Assembly: GCA_017440275.1 (NCBI GenBank) | Contig: JAFSHN010000055.1 | Location: forward strand, 1 to 34,879 | Origin: Bacillota bacterium | GTDB taxonomy: Bacteria; Bacillota; Clostridia; Peptostreptococcales; Anaerovoracaceae | DNA: 34,879 nucleotides | Direction of reading: 5' to 3' | In this document: positions 8,968 through 17,120 of the stretch, one piece after another | Numbering within the stretch: the stretch's first letter is position 1 | Layout of the letters: every line of letters starts with the position of its first letter | The notes under the pieces: model-generated | Told to the model about the DNA's origin: nothing | Databases searched by the model: none | Seen by the model: the letters and a program-made list of their open reading frames with translations, nothing else | Position numbers and translations under genes: made by a program

Positions 8968-11598
8968 ATGGCAAATAATTTGGTACTGGGCATTTTGGCC
9001 CACGTAGACGCAGGCAAGACAACTTTATCAGAAGCAATGCTTTACCATACAGGAACGATTAGAAAACTTGGTAGAGTAGACCATAAGACGGCCTTTTTAG
9101 ATCATAATGCCATCGAACAAAACAGAGGCATTACAGTCTTTTCAAAAGAGGCTCGCTTTATCGTGGGCGAAAAAAACTTTACTTTGCTTGATACGCCGGG
9201 ACATTCGGATTTCAGCACTGAAATGGAGCGTACTCTGCAGGTACTTGATTATGCAATTCTCGTGATAAGTGGTGCTGACGGAGTGCAGAGCCATACATTG
9301 ACATTGTGGAAACTTCTTGATACATACGAAATACCGACATTCATATTTGTGAACAAGATGGACCAGCCGGGTGCAGACAGTACAAAAGTGATGGAGGATT
9401 TGAAGAAACAATTTTCTGGTAATTTTGTGCACTTTGAGAGTGTAGCGGCAGTAAATGTTGAGGAACTTGCCGAATGCAGCGAAAAAATGATGGAAGAATA
9501 CTTCGACGAAGGGGTTATTAAAAAGGAGTCCATCAGCGAAGCGGTTATGGAACGCAAAGTTTTCCCTGTGTGCTTTGGTTCAGCACTAAAGATGGAAGGC
9601 GTTGAGGACTTTATTCAAACCATAAGTATCTATGCCAAGGCTCCCGGATATGGCAAAGAATTCGGTGCACGTGTTTACAAGATAAGCCGGGATAAACAAG
9701 GCAATCGCCAGGCTCATCTTAAAGTGACAGGAGGAACCCTGAAAAGTAAGATGATTGTCACCGGCGATGATTGGGAAGAAAAAATAGATCAGATAAGGCT
9801 TGGTTCGGGCAAAGGCTTTGACCCTATAGCAGAAGCAACCGGAGGTATGATTTGTCAGGTGACAGGCCTGTCAAAAGTTAAGGCCGGAGAAGGACTTGGT
9901 TTTGAAAGGGATTCTGTCCCTTTGGCGCCCATTCTTTTACCGGCACTTACGTACAGATTGATTTTGCCTGAAGGACAAGAAGCAGGTCTTTTCATTCCAA
10001 AACTCAGACAGATTGAAGAGGAGGAACCTTCACTTCACATTATATGGAAAGAAAAACTTCAGGAAATTCATGTTCAGGTTATGGGAAAACTGGAACTTGA
10101 AATCCTCCAGCATACAATAAAAGACCGGTTTGACATAGATGTCACCTTCGGAACCGGCAACATAATATATAAAGAGACAATTACAAAGCCTGTCATCGGC
10201 ATCGGGCATTTTGAGCCGCTGAAACATTATGCGGAAGTTCATCTTTTGATGGAACCGCTGCCTAGAGGCAGTGGTATCATCCTGGATTCTCTGGTGAGCC
10301 AGGATAAACTGGACCATAACTGGCAGCGTTTAATCTGGACCCATCTGCGGGAAAGAGAGCATCCGGGTGTCTTGACGGGCTCAACAATAACTGATATGAA
10401 AATCAGCATCATCGGCGGTCGGGGTCATTTAAAACATACAGAAGGCGGCGATTTCAGACAGGCTACTTACCGAGCTATGCGCCAGGGCCTTCGCAAAGCA
10501 GGAAGCATTCTCCTTGAACCAATGTACAGTTTTAAAGCCGAAATCCCTAATGAAAATGTAGGGAGAGTCCTTTCTGATATGCAAAGGTTCGGCGCAAACT
10601 GTGACCTTCCCGAAATCCTGGATGAAGGTATGTCTTTAATCAAAGGTAGGGGTCCTGTGGCAGCATTGGCCGACTATCCTCAGGAAGTAACTGCTTTCAG
10701 TAAAGGCAGAGGTCGGTTTACAATGGTTCCCGATGGATTTGACAGATGTCACAATGAAGAAGAAGTGATAGAAGTTCACGGTTATTTAGCTGAAGCTGAT
10801 TTGGACAATCCTACGGGGTCGGTTTTCTGCGATCATGGTGCTGCTGTTTATGTGCCTTGGGATCGGGTGGATGAAATGGCACATGTGGATACAGGTTACA
10901 AACTCACAGATGAGGGACTGGTATCGGTTAATCGTGATTATGACAACAGCAGGGCCCGCAGCACTTATCAGAATGCCAGTGCTGCTGAGCTTGAAGAGAT
11001 TTTCGTAAGGACCTACGGCCATAGCAAACGGGACGAAGCCCTGAGACGTGAAAATGCCAGCCGCAAAAGCCGCGGAGGCAAGCCGGAAGAAACACCTCTT
11101 CCAAAGCTCATAAAGGACAAAAAACCCAAAGGGCAGCCTTATATAATCATAGATGGCTATAATGTCATTTTTGCCTGGGAACAGCTGAAATCACTGGCTG
11201 AAGTGAACATTGATTCTGCCCGTGAAGCGCTCCTTGAACTTATGGAGAACTATAGGGCTTATAAAAAAGTCAATATGGAAGTGGTCTTCGACGGTTACAA
11301 GCTTAGCGGCAATCCGGGCAGCAAACTTGGCTACGGAGAGCTTAAGGTCACATATACAAAGGAGGCGGAGACTGCCGACAGCTATATTGAAAAAGCAGCT
11401 TTTGAGCTTGGCCGAAAATATGACATAACCGTAGTCACTTCCGACAAATCTGTCCAGATGGCGGCTCTCGGAGATGGTGCTGTAAGAATGTCATCAAGGG
11501 AATTTTATGGTGAAGTTGAGAGAACGATAGGTGAAATCAGAGAGAAACTCAGAGGTCAGAAAAAAAGCAAAAATCAGCCTTTCGAAGGTAAATTATAA
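8968..11598 (+). CDS. TetM/EF-G-like translational GTPase fused to a YacP/Rae1-like NYN nuclease domain
   Basis: 876 residues from ATG 8968, chosen because AAGGAG lies six bases upstream; the same frame extends 11 codons further but without an SD. Residues about 1-650 follow the ribosomal-protection layout: G1 AHVDAGKTT (11-19), switch I NRGITV, G3 DTPGHSD, G4 NKMDQPG and G5 FGSALK, then the EF-G-type domains II-V with GGRGHLKHTEGGDFRQATYRA. After a basic linker (about 690-720), a NYN/PIN domain begins with YIIIDGYNVIF (Asp729), followed by VVFDGYKL, ETADSYIEKAA and VTSDKSVQ, whose acidic residues would bind metal. Rae1 (YacP) of Bacillus is an A-site mRNA endonuclease on translating ribosomes. 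The fusion suggests a GTPase that places an RNase in the A site (inference). Tetracycline resistance is not implied. Confidence 0.9.
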   Translation: MANNLVLGILAHVDAGKTTLSEAMLYHTGTIRKLGRVDHKTAFLDHNAIEQNRGITVFSKEARFIVGEKNFTLLDTPGHSDFSTEMERTLQVLDYAILVISGADGVQSHTLTLWKLLDTYEIPTFIFVNKMDQPGADSTKVMEDLKKQFSGNFVHFESVAAVNVEELAECSEKMMEEYFDEGVIKKESISEAVMERKVFPVCFGSALKMEGVEDFIQTISIYAKAPGYGKEFGARVYKISRDKQGNRQAHLKVTGGTLKSKMIVTGDDWEEKIDQIRLGSGKGFDPIAEATGGMICQVTGLSKVKAGEGLGFERDSVPLAPILLPALTYRLILPEGQEAGLFIPKLRQIEEEEPSLHIIWKEKLQEIHVQVMGKLELEILQHTIKDRFDIDVTFGTGNIIYKETITKPVIGIGHFEPLKHYAEVHLLMEPLPRGSGIILDSLVSQDKLDHNWQRLIWTHLREREHPGVLTGSTITDMKISIIGGRGHLKHTEGGDFRQATYRAMRQGLRKAGSILLEPMYSFKAEIPNENVGRVLSDMQRFGANCDLPEILDEGMSLIKGRGPVAALADYPQEVTAFSKGRGRFTMVPDGFDRCHNEEEVIEVHGYLAEADLDNPTGSVFCDHGAAVYVPWDRVDEMAHVDTGYKLTDEGLVSVNRDYDNSRARSTYQNASAAELEEIFVRTYGHSKRDEALRRENASRKSRGGKPEETPLPKLIKDKKPKGQPYIIIDGYNVIFAWEQLKSLAEVNIDSAREALLELMENYRAYKKVNMEVVFDGYKLSGNPGSKLGYGELKVTYTKEAETADSYIEKAAFELGRKYDITVVTSDKSVQMAALGDGAVRMSSREFYGEVERTIGEIREKLRGQKKSKNQPFEGKL

Positions 11599-11602
11599 AG
11601 AG

Positions 11603-11628
11603 GAGCAGGAGCAAATCCTGCTCTTTTT
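11603..11628 (+). terminator. Rho-independent terminator after the GTPase-NYN gene
   Basis: Hairpin arms GAGCAGGA and TCCTGCTC with loop GCAAA, followed by TTTTT, beginning 5 bases after the stop. Confidence 0.92.
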
Positions 11629-11684
11629 ATATGGCAAATGTGAAGACCGTGTGATATATTTTTATAACTATATCCAGAGGAAAG

Positions 11685-12236
11685 ATGAAAATGATTGACT
11701 ATCAAATTGGAACAAAAGTCCTGGGAGTCTGGGAAATAATACGGCTTATTGGAGAAGGTTCTTACGGCAAAGTTTTTGAACTTAAGAAGAACTCTTTTGG
11801 TGTGGGATCAAAGGCAGCTCTTTATATAGATGAAGGTCGGGCTGTGGCCTGTAACATTGGCGACAGCAGAATCTATATGATGCGCAGCGGCATGCTGCAG
11901 CAGATTTCAAAGGACCACACAATCGTTCAGCAGATGGTGGACAGCGGTGCGATAACAAAAGAAGAGGCGAGAACTCATAAGAGACGCCACATTCTGTCTC
12001 AGAACATAGGAATTTTCCCTGATGAACTGATAATCGAACCGCATTTCGCAGAGCCTATTGAACTGAAAGAAGGGGATGTATTCCCTTTGTGTAGCGATGG
12101 ACTTACAGATATGGTCAGCGATGATGCAATCCGGACTATTTTGGCGAATAACGAAGACGCAGAGGGACTTGTGGCAGCAGCTCTGGAAAACGGTGGCCGC
12201 GACAACGTAACGGTAATAGTAATAAAGGTGAATTGA
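11685..12236 (+). CDS. chimeric remnant: Ser/Thr kinase N-lobe start joined to the C-terminal part of a PP2C phosphatase
   Basis: 183 residues with an intact frame and SD AGAGGAAAG. Residues 1 to about 37 look like the beginning of a Hanks-type kinase, with the glycine loop LIGEGSYGKVFELKK at about 21-35. There the kinase stops: no VAVK lysine, HRD or DFG. From about residue 40 the sequence is the back two thirds of a PP2C phosphatase: IDEGRAVACNIGDSRIYMMRSG, the ISKDHTIVQQMVDSG block, LCSDGLTDMVSDD and GGRDNVTVIVIK. The last two carry metal-binding Asp residues, but the front metal motifs (the NED and DGMGG types) are gone. Neither catalysis should work. A deletion between a kinase and a phosphatase region that kept frame is the simplest explanation; a functional fused adaptor is the alternative. 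Confidence 0.75.
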   Translation: MKMIDYQIGTKVLGVWEIIRLIGEGSYGKVFELKKNSFGVGSKAALYIDEGRAVACNIGDSRIYMMRSGMLQQISKDHTIVQQMVDSGAITKEEARTHKRRHILSQNIGIFPDELIIEPHFAEPIELKEGDVFPLCSDGLTDMVSDDAIRTILANNEDAEGLVAAALENGGRDNVTVIVIKVN

Positions 12237-12250
12237 ACTATAGGAAGATT

Positions 12251-12284
12251 AAAGAGTCGTCTCAAAAGTTAGGCGGCTCTTTTT
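12251..12284 (+). terminator. Rho-independent terminator before the pst operon
   Basis: Arms AAAGAGTCGTC and GGCGGCTCTTT pair with two G-U wobbles around a T-CAAAAGTTA loop, followed by T residues. It ends the kinase/PP2C remnant transcript. Confidence 0.85.
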
Positions 12285-12299
12285 ATGTATATGACAACC

Positions 12300-12374
12300 T
12301 TAACATTGCGTATATTTCTTTAACTCACATTTAACATAACCACGATTTCAGTCTTAACATTCATTAGGTATACT
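12300..12374 (+). promoter_or_regulatory. Pho-box repeats and -10 of the pst operon promoter
   Basis: TTAACA-type hexamers occur at 12300-12305, 12320-12325 (TTAACT), 12331-12336 and 12354-12359, spaced about one or two helical turns apart (20, 11 and 23 bases). This matches the direct TTAACA repeats with about 11-base periodicity bound by PhoP in Bacillus. TATACT (12369-12374) is a good -10, and no sigma-A -35 is present at the right distance, as expected of an activated promoter. The likely regulator is PhoP, encoded at the end of the same operon. Confidence 0.75.
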
Positions 12375-12443
12375 CCAAGTTGTAAAAGGGAAAAATAAAA
12401 AACGGTCTTTCGAGGAAAAGACTCAGATTAGGAGGAAAATGAA

Positions 12444-13286
12444 ATGAAAAAGATGAAAAGAACTATTGCTGTAATGTTGGTTTTGGTTATGGCAATCACT
12501 GCGCTTACAGGATGCGGCGGAGCAAACAATGATATCAGCGTAATTTCAAGAGAAGAAGGTTCCGGAACGAGAGATGCTTTTGTGGAACTGATGGGAATCA
12601 AGGTGGACGGTGCTGATAACACTACAGTAAATGCGGAAGTGTCTTCTTCCACGTCTGTAGTAATGACAACGGTTGCAGGCAACGAAAATGCCATCGGATA
12701 TATTTCTATGGGTTCACTGAATGATACAGTTAAGGCTATCAAAGTTGATGGCGTTGAAGCGACAGCAGAAAATGTGAAGAATGGTTCATATAAAGTTGCA
12801 AGACCTTTCAACATCGTAACAGGAAAGAATCTGAGCGATTTAGCCGAAGATTTTATGAGCTTTATTCTGAGCAAGGACGGTCAGGAGATTATCAGCGAAG
12901 AAGGTTACATTCAGATAAATGACAGTGCACCAGCATACACAAAGAAATCCAATCTCAAAGGAAGAATCGTTCTTGCAGGGTCAACTTCTGTGGCACCTGT
13001 TATGGATGTCCTTGCAGATGCTTATAAGCAGATTAATCCTGATGTAGAAATCGAAATTCAGCAGACAGGTTCCGGTGCAGGAATTACATCAACTATCGAA
13101 GGTGCATGCGACATCGGAATGTCATCAAGAGATTTAAAATCTGAAGAAACAGCAAAGGGTGTTTCACAGACAAAAATCGCTATGGATGGTATTGCGGTAA
13201 TCGTAAATCTTGAAAACCCTGTTGAAGATTTGACTGCAGAACAGATTCGTCAGATTTTCACAGGAGAAATGACAACTTGGGAATAA
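12444..13286 (+). CDS. pstS: phosphate ABC transporter substrate-binding lipoprotein PstS, halves in swapped order
   Basis: High-affinity phosphate-binding lipoprotein, 280 residues. A signal peptide with lipobox LTGC (Cys24) opens the protein. SD GGAGG lies nine bases before the ATG. The blocks occur in unusual order. VISREEGSGTRDAF (about 33-46), then IGYISMGSLNDTVKA and DGQEIISEEGY come first; in ordinary PstS these form the second half. GSTSVAPVMDVLADAY, GACDIGMSSRDLK, MDGIAVIVN and IRQIFTGEMTTWE come second and end the protein; ordinarily they form the first half. The termini thus sit in the loop between W(S)E and I-VVSREEGSG, that is, a circular permutation. Phosphate-binding residues (GSTSV Ser/Thr, SREEGSGTR) are all kept, so it should function. 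I recall similar orders in other Clostridia but cannot check. Confidence 0.88.
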   Translation: MKKMKRTIAVMLVLVMAITALTGCGGANNDISVISREEGSGTRDAFVELMGIKVDGADNTTVNAEVSSSTSVVMTTVAGNENAIGYISMGSLNDTVKAIKVDGVEATAENVKNGSYKVARPFNIVTGKNLSDLAEDFMSFILSKDGQEIISEEGYIQINDSAPAYTKKSNLKGRIVLAGSTSVAPVMDVLADAYKQINPDVEIEIQQTGSGAGITSTIEGACDIGMSSRDLKSEETAKGVSQTKIAMDGIAVIVNLENPVEDLTAEQIRQIFTGEMTTWE

Positions 13287-13315
13287 TCCTTTAAGGCAGT
13301 TATAGGAGAAATATT

Positions 13316-14167
13316 ATGAGAAAATATTCTGAAAAAGCCATGGAGCTGGTCTTCATGGCATCTGCCACAGTTTCTATCATAGCCGTGGCAGTAATATGCA
13401 TATTTTTATTCTCAAAGGGGGCACCTGCAATCTTTGAAATTGGAGTTTTAGATTTCTTAGGAGGAACCGTCTGGAAGCCGCTTGAAGGACAGTTTGGAAT
13501 CTTCCCGATGATTGTAGGCAGTATCTATGTGACGGCGGGAGCAATTATTTTGGGTGTTCCTGTTGCAATCCTTTGTGCTGTTTTCATGGCTAAATTCTGC
13601 TCGGACAGATTATATAGATTTCTTAAACCGGCAATCGACCTTCTGGCAGGGATTCCATCAATTGTGTATGGATTCTTTGGTTTAATGGTTGTTGTACCGA
13701 TGGTAAGAGAATTTTTCGGTGGAAGCGGAAAGAGTATTTTAACTGCTTCTATACTCCTGGCGATTATGATTCTTCCAACAATTATAGGTGTAACAGAATC
13801 TGCAATCCGTGCAGTGCCTGAGAGTTATTATGAAGGAGCACTGGCACTTGGAGCAACCCATGAAAGAAGTGTTTTCTTTACAACTCTTCCTGCGGCCAAA
13901 TCAGGGGTTTTAGCAGGGGTAGTACTGGGAATAGGCAGAGCCATAGGTGAGACTATGGCTGTAGTAATGATTGCAGGAAACCAGGCAACGCTTCCGAACG
14001 GACTTACATCGGGAATCAGAACTATGACGGCCAATATAGTTCTTGAAATGGGCTACGCTTCAGACGGCATACACCGAAATGCCCTCATTGCAACAGCAGT
14101 TGTTCTTTTCGTATTCATTTTAATTATAAATCTTTCACTCTCTTTATTGAAAAGGAGGGATGACTAA
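13316..14167 (+). CDS. pstC: phosphate ABC transporter permease PstC
   Basis: One of the two membrane subunits of the phosphate importer. 283 residues with about six membrane segments; the coupling motif region PESYYEGALALGATHERSVFFTTLPAAKSG and GIGRAIGETMAVVMIAGN are typical of PstC. The start ATG has SD TAGGAGA just upstream. Its stop overlaps the pstA start in TAATG, so translation is coupled. Confidence 0.95.
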   Translation: MRKYSEKAMELVFMASATVSIIAVAVICIFLFSKGAPAIFEIGVLDFLGGTVWKPLEGQFGIFPMIVGSIYVTAGAIILGVPVAILCAVFMAKFCSDRLYRFLKPAIDLLAGIPSIVYGFFGLMVVVPMVREFFGGSGKSILTASILLAIMILPTIIGVTESAIRAVPESYYEGALALGATHERSVFFTTLPAAKSGVLAGVVLGIGRAIGETMAVVMIAGNQATLPNGLTSGIRTMTANIVLEMGYASDGIHRNALIATAVVLFVFILIINLSLSLLKRRDD

Positions 14168-15024
14168 TGCAGCAACTTACAACAAGAATGAAAGAATTTA
14201 AGAGAAGTCCTATTTCGGGATTGCTCTTTGCCCTGGTTCATCTGGCGGCAGCAGTTACAGTATTCGTTCTTTTGTTTTTAATATTTTACATCCTGTATCA
14301 CGGCATTCCGAATCTGACTCTTCCTGGACTTTTTGCCTGGGAATACGACAGTAAGAATGTTTCCATGATGCCGGCTATTATAAATACAGTGATTATGACC
14401 GTATTGTCTTTGGCAATGGCGGTGCCCCTGGGTATATTCTCAGCAATTTATTTAGTTGAGTACTCCCGCAAAGGCAATAAACTTGTAAAGGTAATTAGAA
14501 TAACTGCAGAAACTCTCTCAGGGATTCCATCTATCGTTTACGGCCTTTTTGGTTACATTCTTTTTGTTATAACTTTAGGCTGGGGATATACTCTTCTGTC
14601 AGGAGCAATTACGCTGGCGATTATGATTCTGCCGCTGATTATAAGAACCACTGAAGAGGCACTTATTGCAGTTCCTGACTCATTTAGAGAAGGCAGCTTC
14701 GGTCTTGGAGCAGGCAAACTCAGAACCGTATTTAAAATAGTTTTGCCTTCGGCAGTTCCCGGTATTCTGGCAGGCGTAATTCTGGCAATAGGACGAATCG
14801 TTGGAGAATCTGCAGCACTGATTTTTACAGCAGGTACCAATCCGGCAGTTCCGGACAGTCTGTTTGCATCCACAAGAACTTTGTCAGTGCATATGTACGC
14901 CCTACTTTCAGAAGGCCTTTATACACCGCAGGCTTATGCGACAGCAGTTGTTTTGTTAGTAGTAGTAATCGGAATCAATGCTCTTTCGGGAGCAGTGGCA
15001 AAGAAACTTTCGAGCAAGAGGTAG
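14167..15024 (+). CDS. pstA: phosphate ABC transporter permease PstA
   Basis: Second membrane subunit of the phosphate importer, 285 residues, about six membrane segments. IPSIVYGLFGYILF, the coupling loop PDSFREGSFGLGAGKLRTVFKIVLPSAVPG and AIGRIVGESAALIFTAG mark PstA. The start overlaps the pstC stop by one base, with SD AAAAGGAGG directly upstream inside pstC. Confidence 0.95.
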   Translation: MQQLTTRMKEFKRSPISGLLFALVHLAAAVTVFVLLFLIFYILYHGIPNLTLPGLFAWEYDSKNVSMMPAIINTVIMTVLSLAMAVPLGIFSAIYLVEYSRKGNKLVKVIRITAETLSGIPSIVYGLFGYILFVITLGWGYTLLSGAITLAIMILPLIIRTTEEALIAVPDSFREGSFGLGAGKLRTVFKIVLPSAVPGILAGVILAIGRIVGESAALIFTAGTNPAVPDSLFASTRTLSVHMYALLSEGLYTPQAYATAVVLLVVVIGINALSGAVAKKLSSKR

Positions 15025-15027
15025 ACA

Positions 15028-15777
15028 ATGGATAAATTAGAAATAAAAAATCTTGACCTGTATTATGGACAATTTCAGGCGTTGAAGAACATTAATTTAA
15101 GTATAAAAGAAAAAGAAATTACAGCTTTTATCGGTCCTTCCGGATGCGGCAAATCCACTTTGCTCAAATCAATTAACAGAATGAACGATTTAGTTGAAGG
15201 TTGCCGTATAGACGGAACTATTTCTTTGGACGGAGAAAATATTTATGGTGATATGGACGTTAATCTCTTGAGAAAGAGGATCGGAATGGTTTTCCAAAAA
15301 CCAAATCCTTTCCCTATGAGCATCTACGATAATATAGCCTATGGACCGAGAACACACGGTATCAAATCAAAGACACAGCTTGATGAAATCGTTGAAAAAT
15401 CCCTTCGTGATGCAGCCATCTGGAACGAAGTTAAAGACAGACTCAAAAAAAGTGCGCTGGGTATGAGCGGAGGCCAGCAGCAGAGACTTTGCATTGCGAG
15501 AGCTCTGGCGGTTGAACCGGAAATTCTTTTGATGGACGAACCGACTTCGGCTCTTGACCCTATTTCAACAGCGAGAATAGAAGACCTTGCGGTGGAACTC
15601 AAAGACAAGTATACTATAGTTATGGTAACTCATAATATGCAGCAAGCCACAAGAATTTCTGACAAGACGGCTTTCTTCCTCCTGGGAGAAGTTGTTGAAT
15701 ACGACAGTACTGAAAAACTCTTCTCTATGCCGTATGACAAGAGAACAGAAGACTACATTACAGGAAGGTTTGGGTGA
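15028..15777 (+). CDS. pstB: phosphate ABC transporter ATPase PstB
   Basis: ATPase subunit of the phosphate importer, 249 residues, the normal length. Walker [10 protein letters not shown] (residues 35-43), Q-loop [16 protein letters not shown], signature [15 protein letters not shown], Walker [14 protein letters not shown] and the H-loop VTHNMQQA are all canonical. It starts three bases after pstA and overlaps phoU or abuts it. Confidence 0.97.
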   Translation: MDKLEIKNLDLYYGQFQALKNINLSIKEKEITAFIGPSGCGKSTLLKSINRMNDLVEGCRIDGTISLDGENIYGDMDVNLLRKRIGMVFQKPNPFPMSIYDNIAYGPRTHGIKSKTQLDEIVEKSLRDAAIWNEVKDRLKKSALGMSGGQQQRLCIARALAVEPEILLMDEPTSALDPISTARIEDLAVELKDKYTIVMVTHNMQQATRISDKTAFFLLGEVVEYDSTEKLFSMPYDKRTEDYITGRFG

Positions 15778-15782
15778 TTATT

Positions 15783-16430
15783 ATGAGAAACAGATTCGAT
15801 ATGCAGCTTGACAATTTGAATAACGAGCTTATTACTATGGGTGCGCTCTGTGAAGAAGCGCTGACTTTTGCAGTAAAGGGGCTTTTTGATGAAGATTTGG
15901 AGATGGCTAAAAAGGCTGTCTTTGCCGAATCTGAAATAGACCGCAAGGAAAGAGAAATTGAAGGCCTTTGTATGAAACTTCTTTTACAGCAGCATCCGGT
16001 AGCAGGAGACTTGAGAATTATTTCATCAGCCCTGAAGATGATTTCCGATATGGAAAGAATCGGAGACCAGGCAGAGGACATTGGAGAAATTGCTCAGTAT
16101 TTGATTGGGCATGATTTGCCTCATGAAGAAAATCTCAAGAAAATGGCCGATATGGCGGTTATGATGCTAACTCAGAGCATAGATTCTTTCGTAAAGAAAG
16201 ATTTAGAGCTGGCACAAAGAATGATTCTGGAGGATAATATAGTTGACGATTATTTCTTTAAGGTAAAAGAAGATCTGATAGAGATGATTGCAGTTTCTCC
16301 TGAAAAAGGACAGATGTATCTGGACCTTTTGATGATTGCCAAGTATCTCGAAAGAATCGCCGACCATGCTACCAATATTGGTGAATGGGTAGTTTACAGC
16401 ATCACAGGAGAGCATCCGGAGGATAATTAA
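15783..16430 (+). CDS. phoU: phosphate signalling regulator PhoU
   Basis: Cytoplasmic four-helix repeat protein that links PstB to PhoR and represses phosphate signalling when phosphate is sufficient. 215 residues with two PhoU repeats; the metal-binding ExxxD patterns appear as SEIDRKEREIEG, DMERIGDQAEDIGE and LERIADHATNIGEW. ATG 15783 was chosen because MRNRFDMQL is the usual opening and GGTGAT lies five bases upstream. A GTG at 15774, overlapping the pstB stop and better placed for AGGAAGG, would add three residues and remains possible. Confidence 0.94.
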   Translation: MRNRFDMQLDNLNNELITMGALCEEALTFAVKGLFDEDLEMAKKAVFAESEIDRKEREIEGLCMKLLLQQHPVAGDLRIISSALKMISDMERIGDQAEDIGEIAQYLIGHDLPHEENLKKMADMAVMMLTQSIDSFVKKDLELAQRMILEDNIVDDYFFKVKEDLIEMIAVSPEKGQMYLDLLMIAKYLERIADHATNIGEWVVYSITGEHPEDN

Positions 16431-16445
16431 ATTTGGAGGAGCAAA

Positions 16446-17120
16446 ATGATTTATTTGCTTGAAGACGATAACAATATCAGAAATTTTGTAACTTATGCGC
16501 TGAACAATTCGGGTCTTGAAACTCAGGGCTTCGAAAAACCCAGCGAATTTTGGCGTGCAATGGAAGAGAAGAAACCTAAAATGGCCATTTTAGACATAAT
16601 GCTTCCTGAAGAGGATGGACTTTCTGTGCTCGCCAAACTGCGCAGCAATTCGGAAACTAGAAATATGCCTATAATGATGCTGACGGCTAAGAGTACAGAA
16701 TACGACAAAGTTATAGGGCTTGACGGAGGTGCTGATGATTATGTGGCAAAACCTTTTGGGACTATGGAACTCATAGCCAGGGTCAAGGCACTTCTCAGAA
16801 GAACCGAACCTCAAACCGATGCAAAGGAGTACAGAATAGGAGAACTATATCTTTGCCCTTCGAAACACATTATACGTGCAGGTGAAAAGGATGTGACACT
16901 TACTCTCAAAGAATTCGAACTATTGACGCTGCTGGTACAGAACCAAGGTAAAGTTCTTTCCCGTGATGCTATTTTGCAGCAGATATGGGGATACGAATTT
17001 GACGGCGAAAATCGTACGGTAGATGTTCATATCAGGACACTGCGTTCCAAACTGGGAGATTGCGGCAATGTAGTTGAGACTGTAAGAGGCCTTGGATACA
17101 GGATTGGAGGAAACAATTAA
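16446..17120 (+). CDS. phoP: phosphate response regulator PhoP/PhoB (OmpR family)
   Basis: Winged-helix response regulator, 224 residues. The receiver domain has the acidic pair EDD near the start, the phosphorylation site Asp in AILDIMLPEEDG (about residue 51), MLTAKS and Lys in VAKPFG. The C-terminal winged helix contains LTLKEFELLTLLVQNQGKVLSRDAILQQIWG and the recognition helix RTVDVHIRTLRSKL. It lies directly behind phoU with SD TGGAGGAG and overlaps phoR by one base (TAATG). It is the expected activator of the Pho-box promoter at 12300-12374. Confidence 0.93.
   Translation: MIYLLEDDNNIRNFVTYALNNSGLETQGFEKPSEFWRAMEEKKPKMAILDIMLPEEDGLSVLAKLRSNSETRNMPIMMLTAKSTEYDKVIGLDGGADDYVAKPFGTMELIARVKALLRRTEPQTDAKEYRIGELYLCPSKHIIRAGEKDVTLTLKEFELLTLLVQNQGKVLSRDAILQQIWGYEFDGENRTVDVHIRTLRSKLGDCGNVVETVRGLGYRIGGNN

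Noticed and set aside
8968..11598. Tetracycline resistance gene (tetM/tetO)
   Set aside because: The GTPase part is only TetM-like and the protein has an extra nuclease domain; nothing in the sequence or context indicates resistance.
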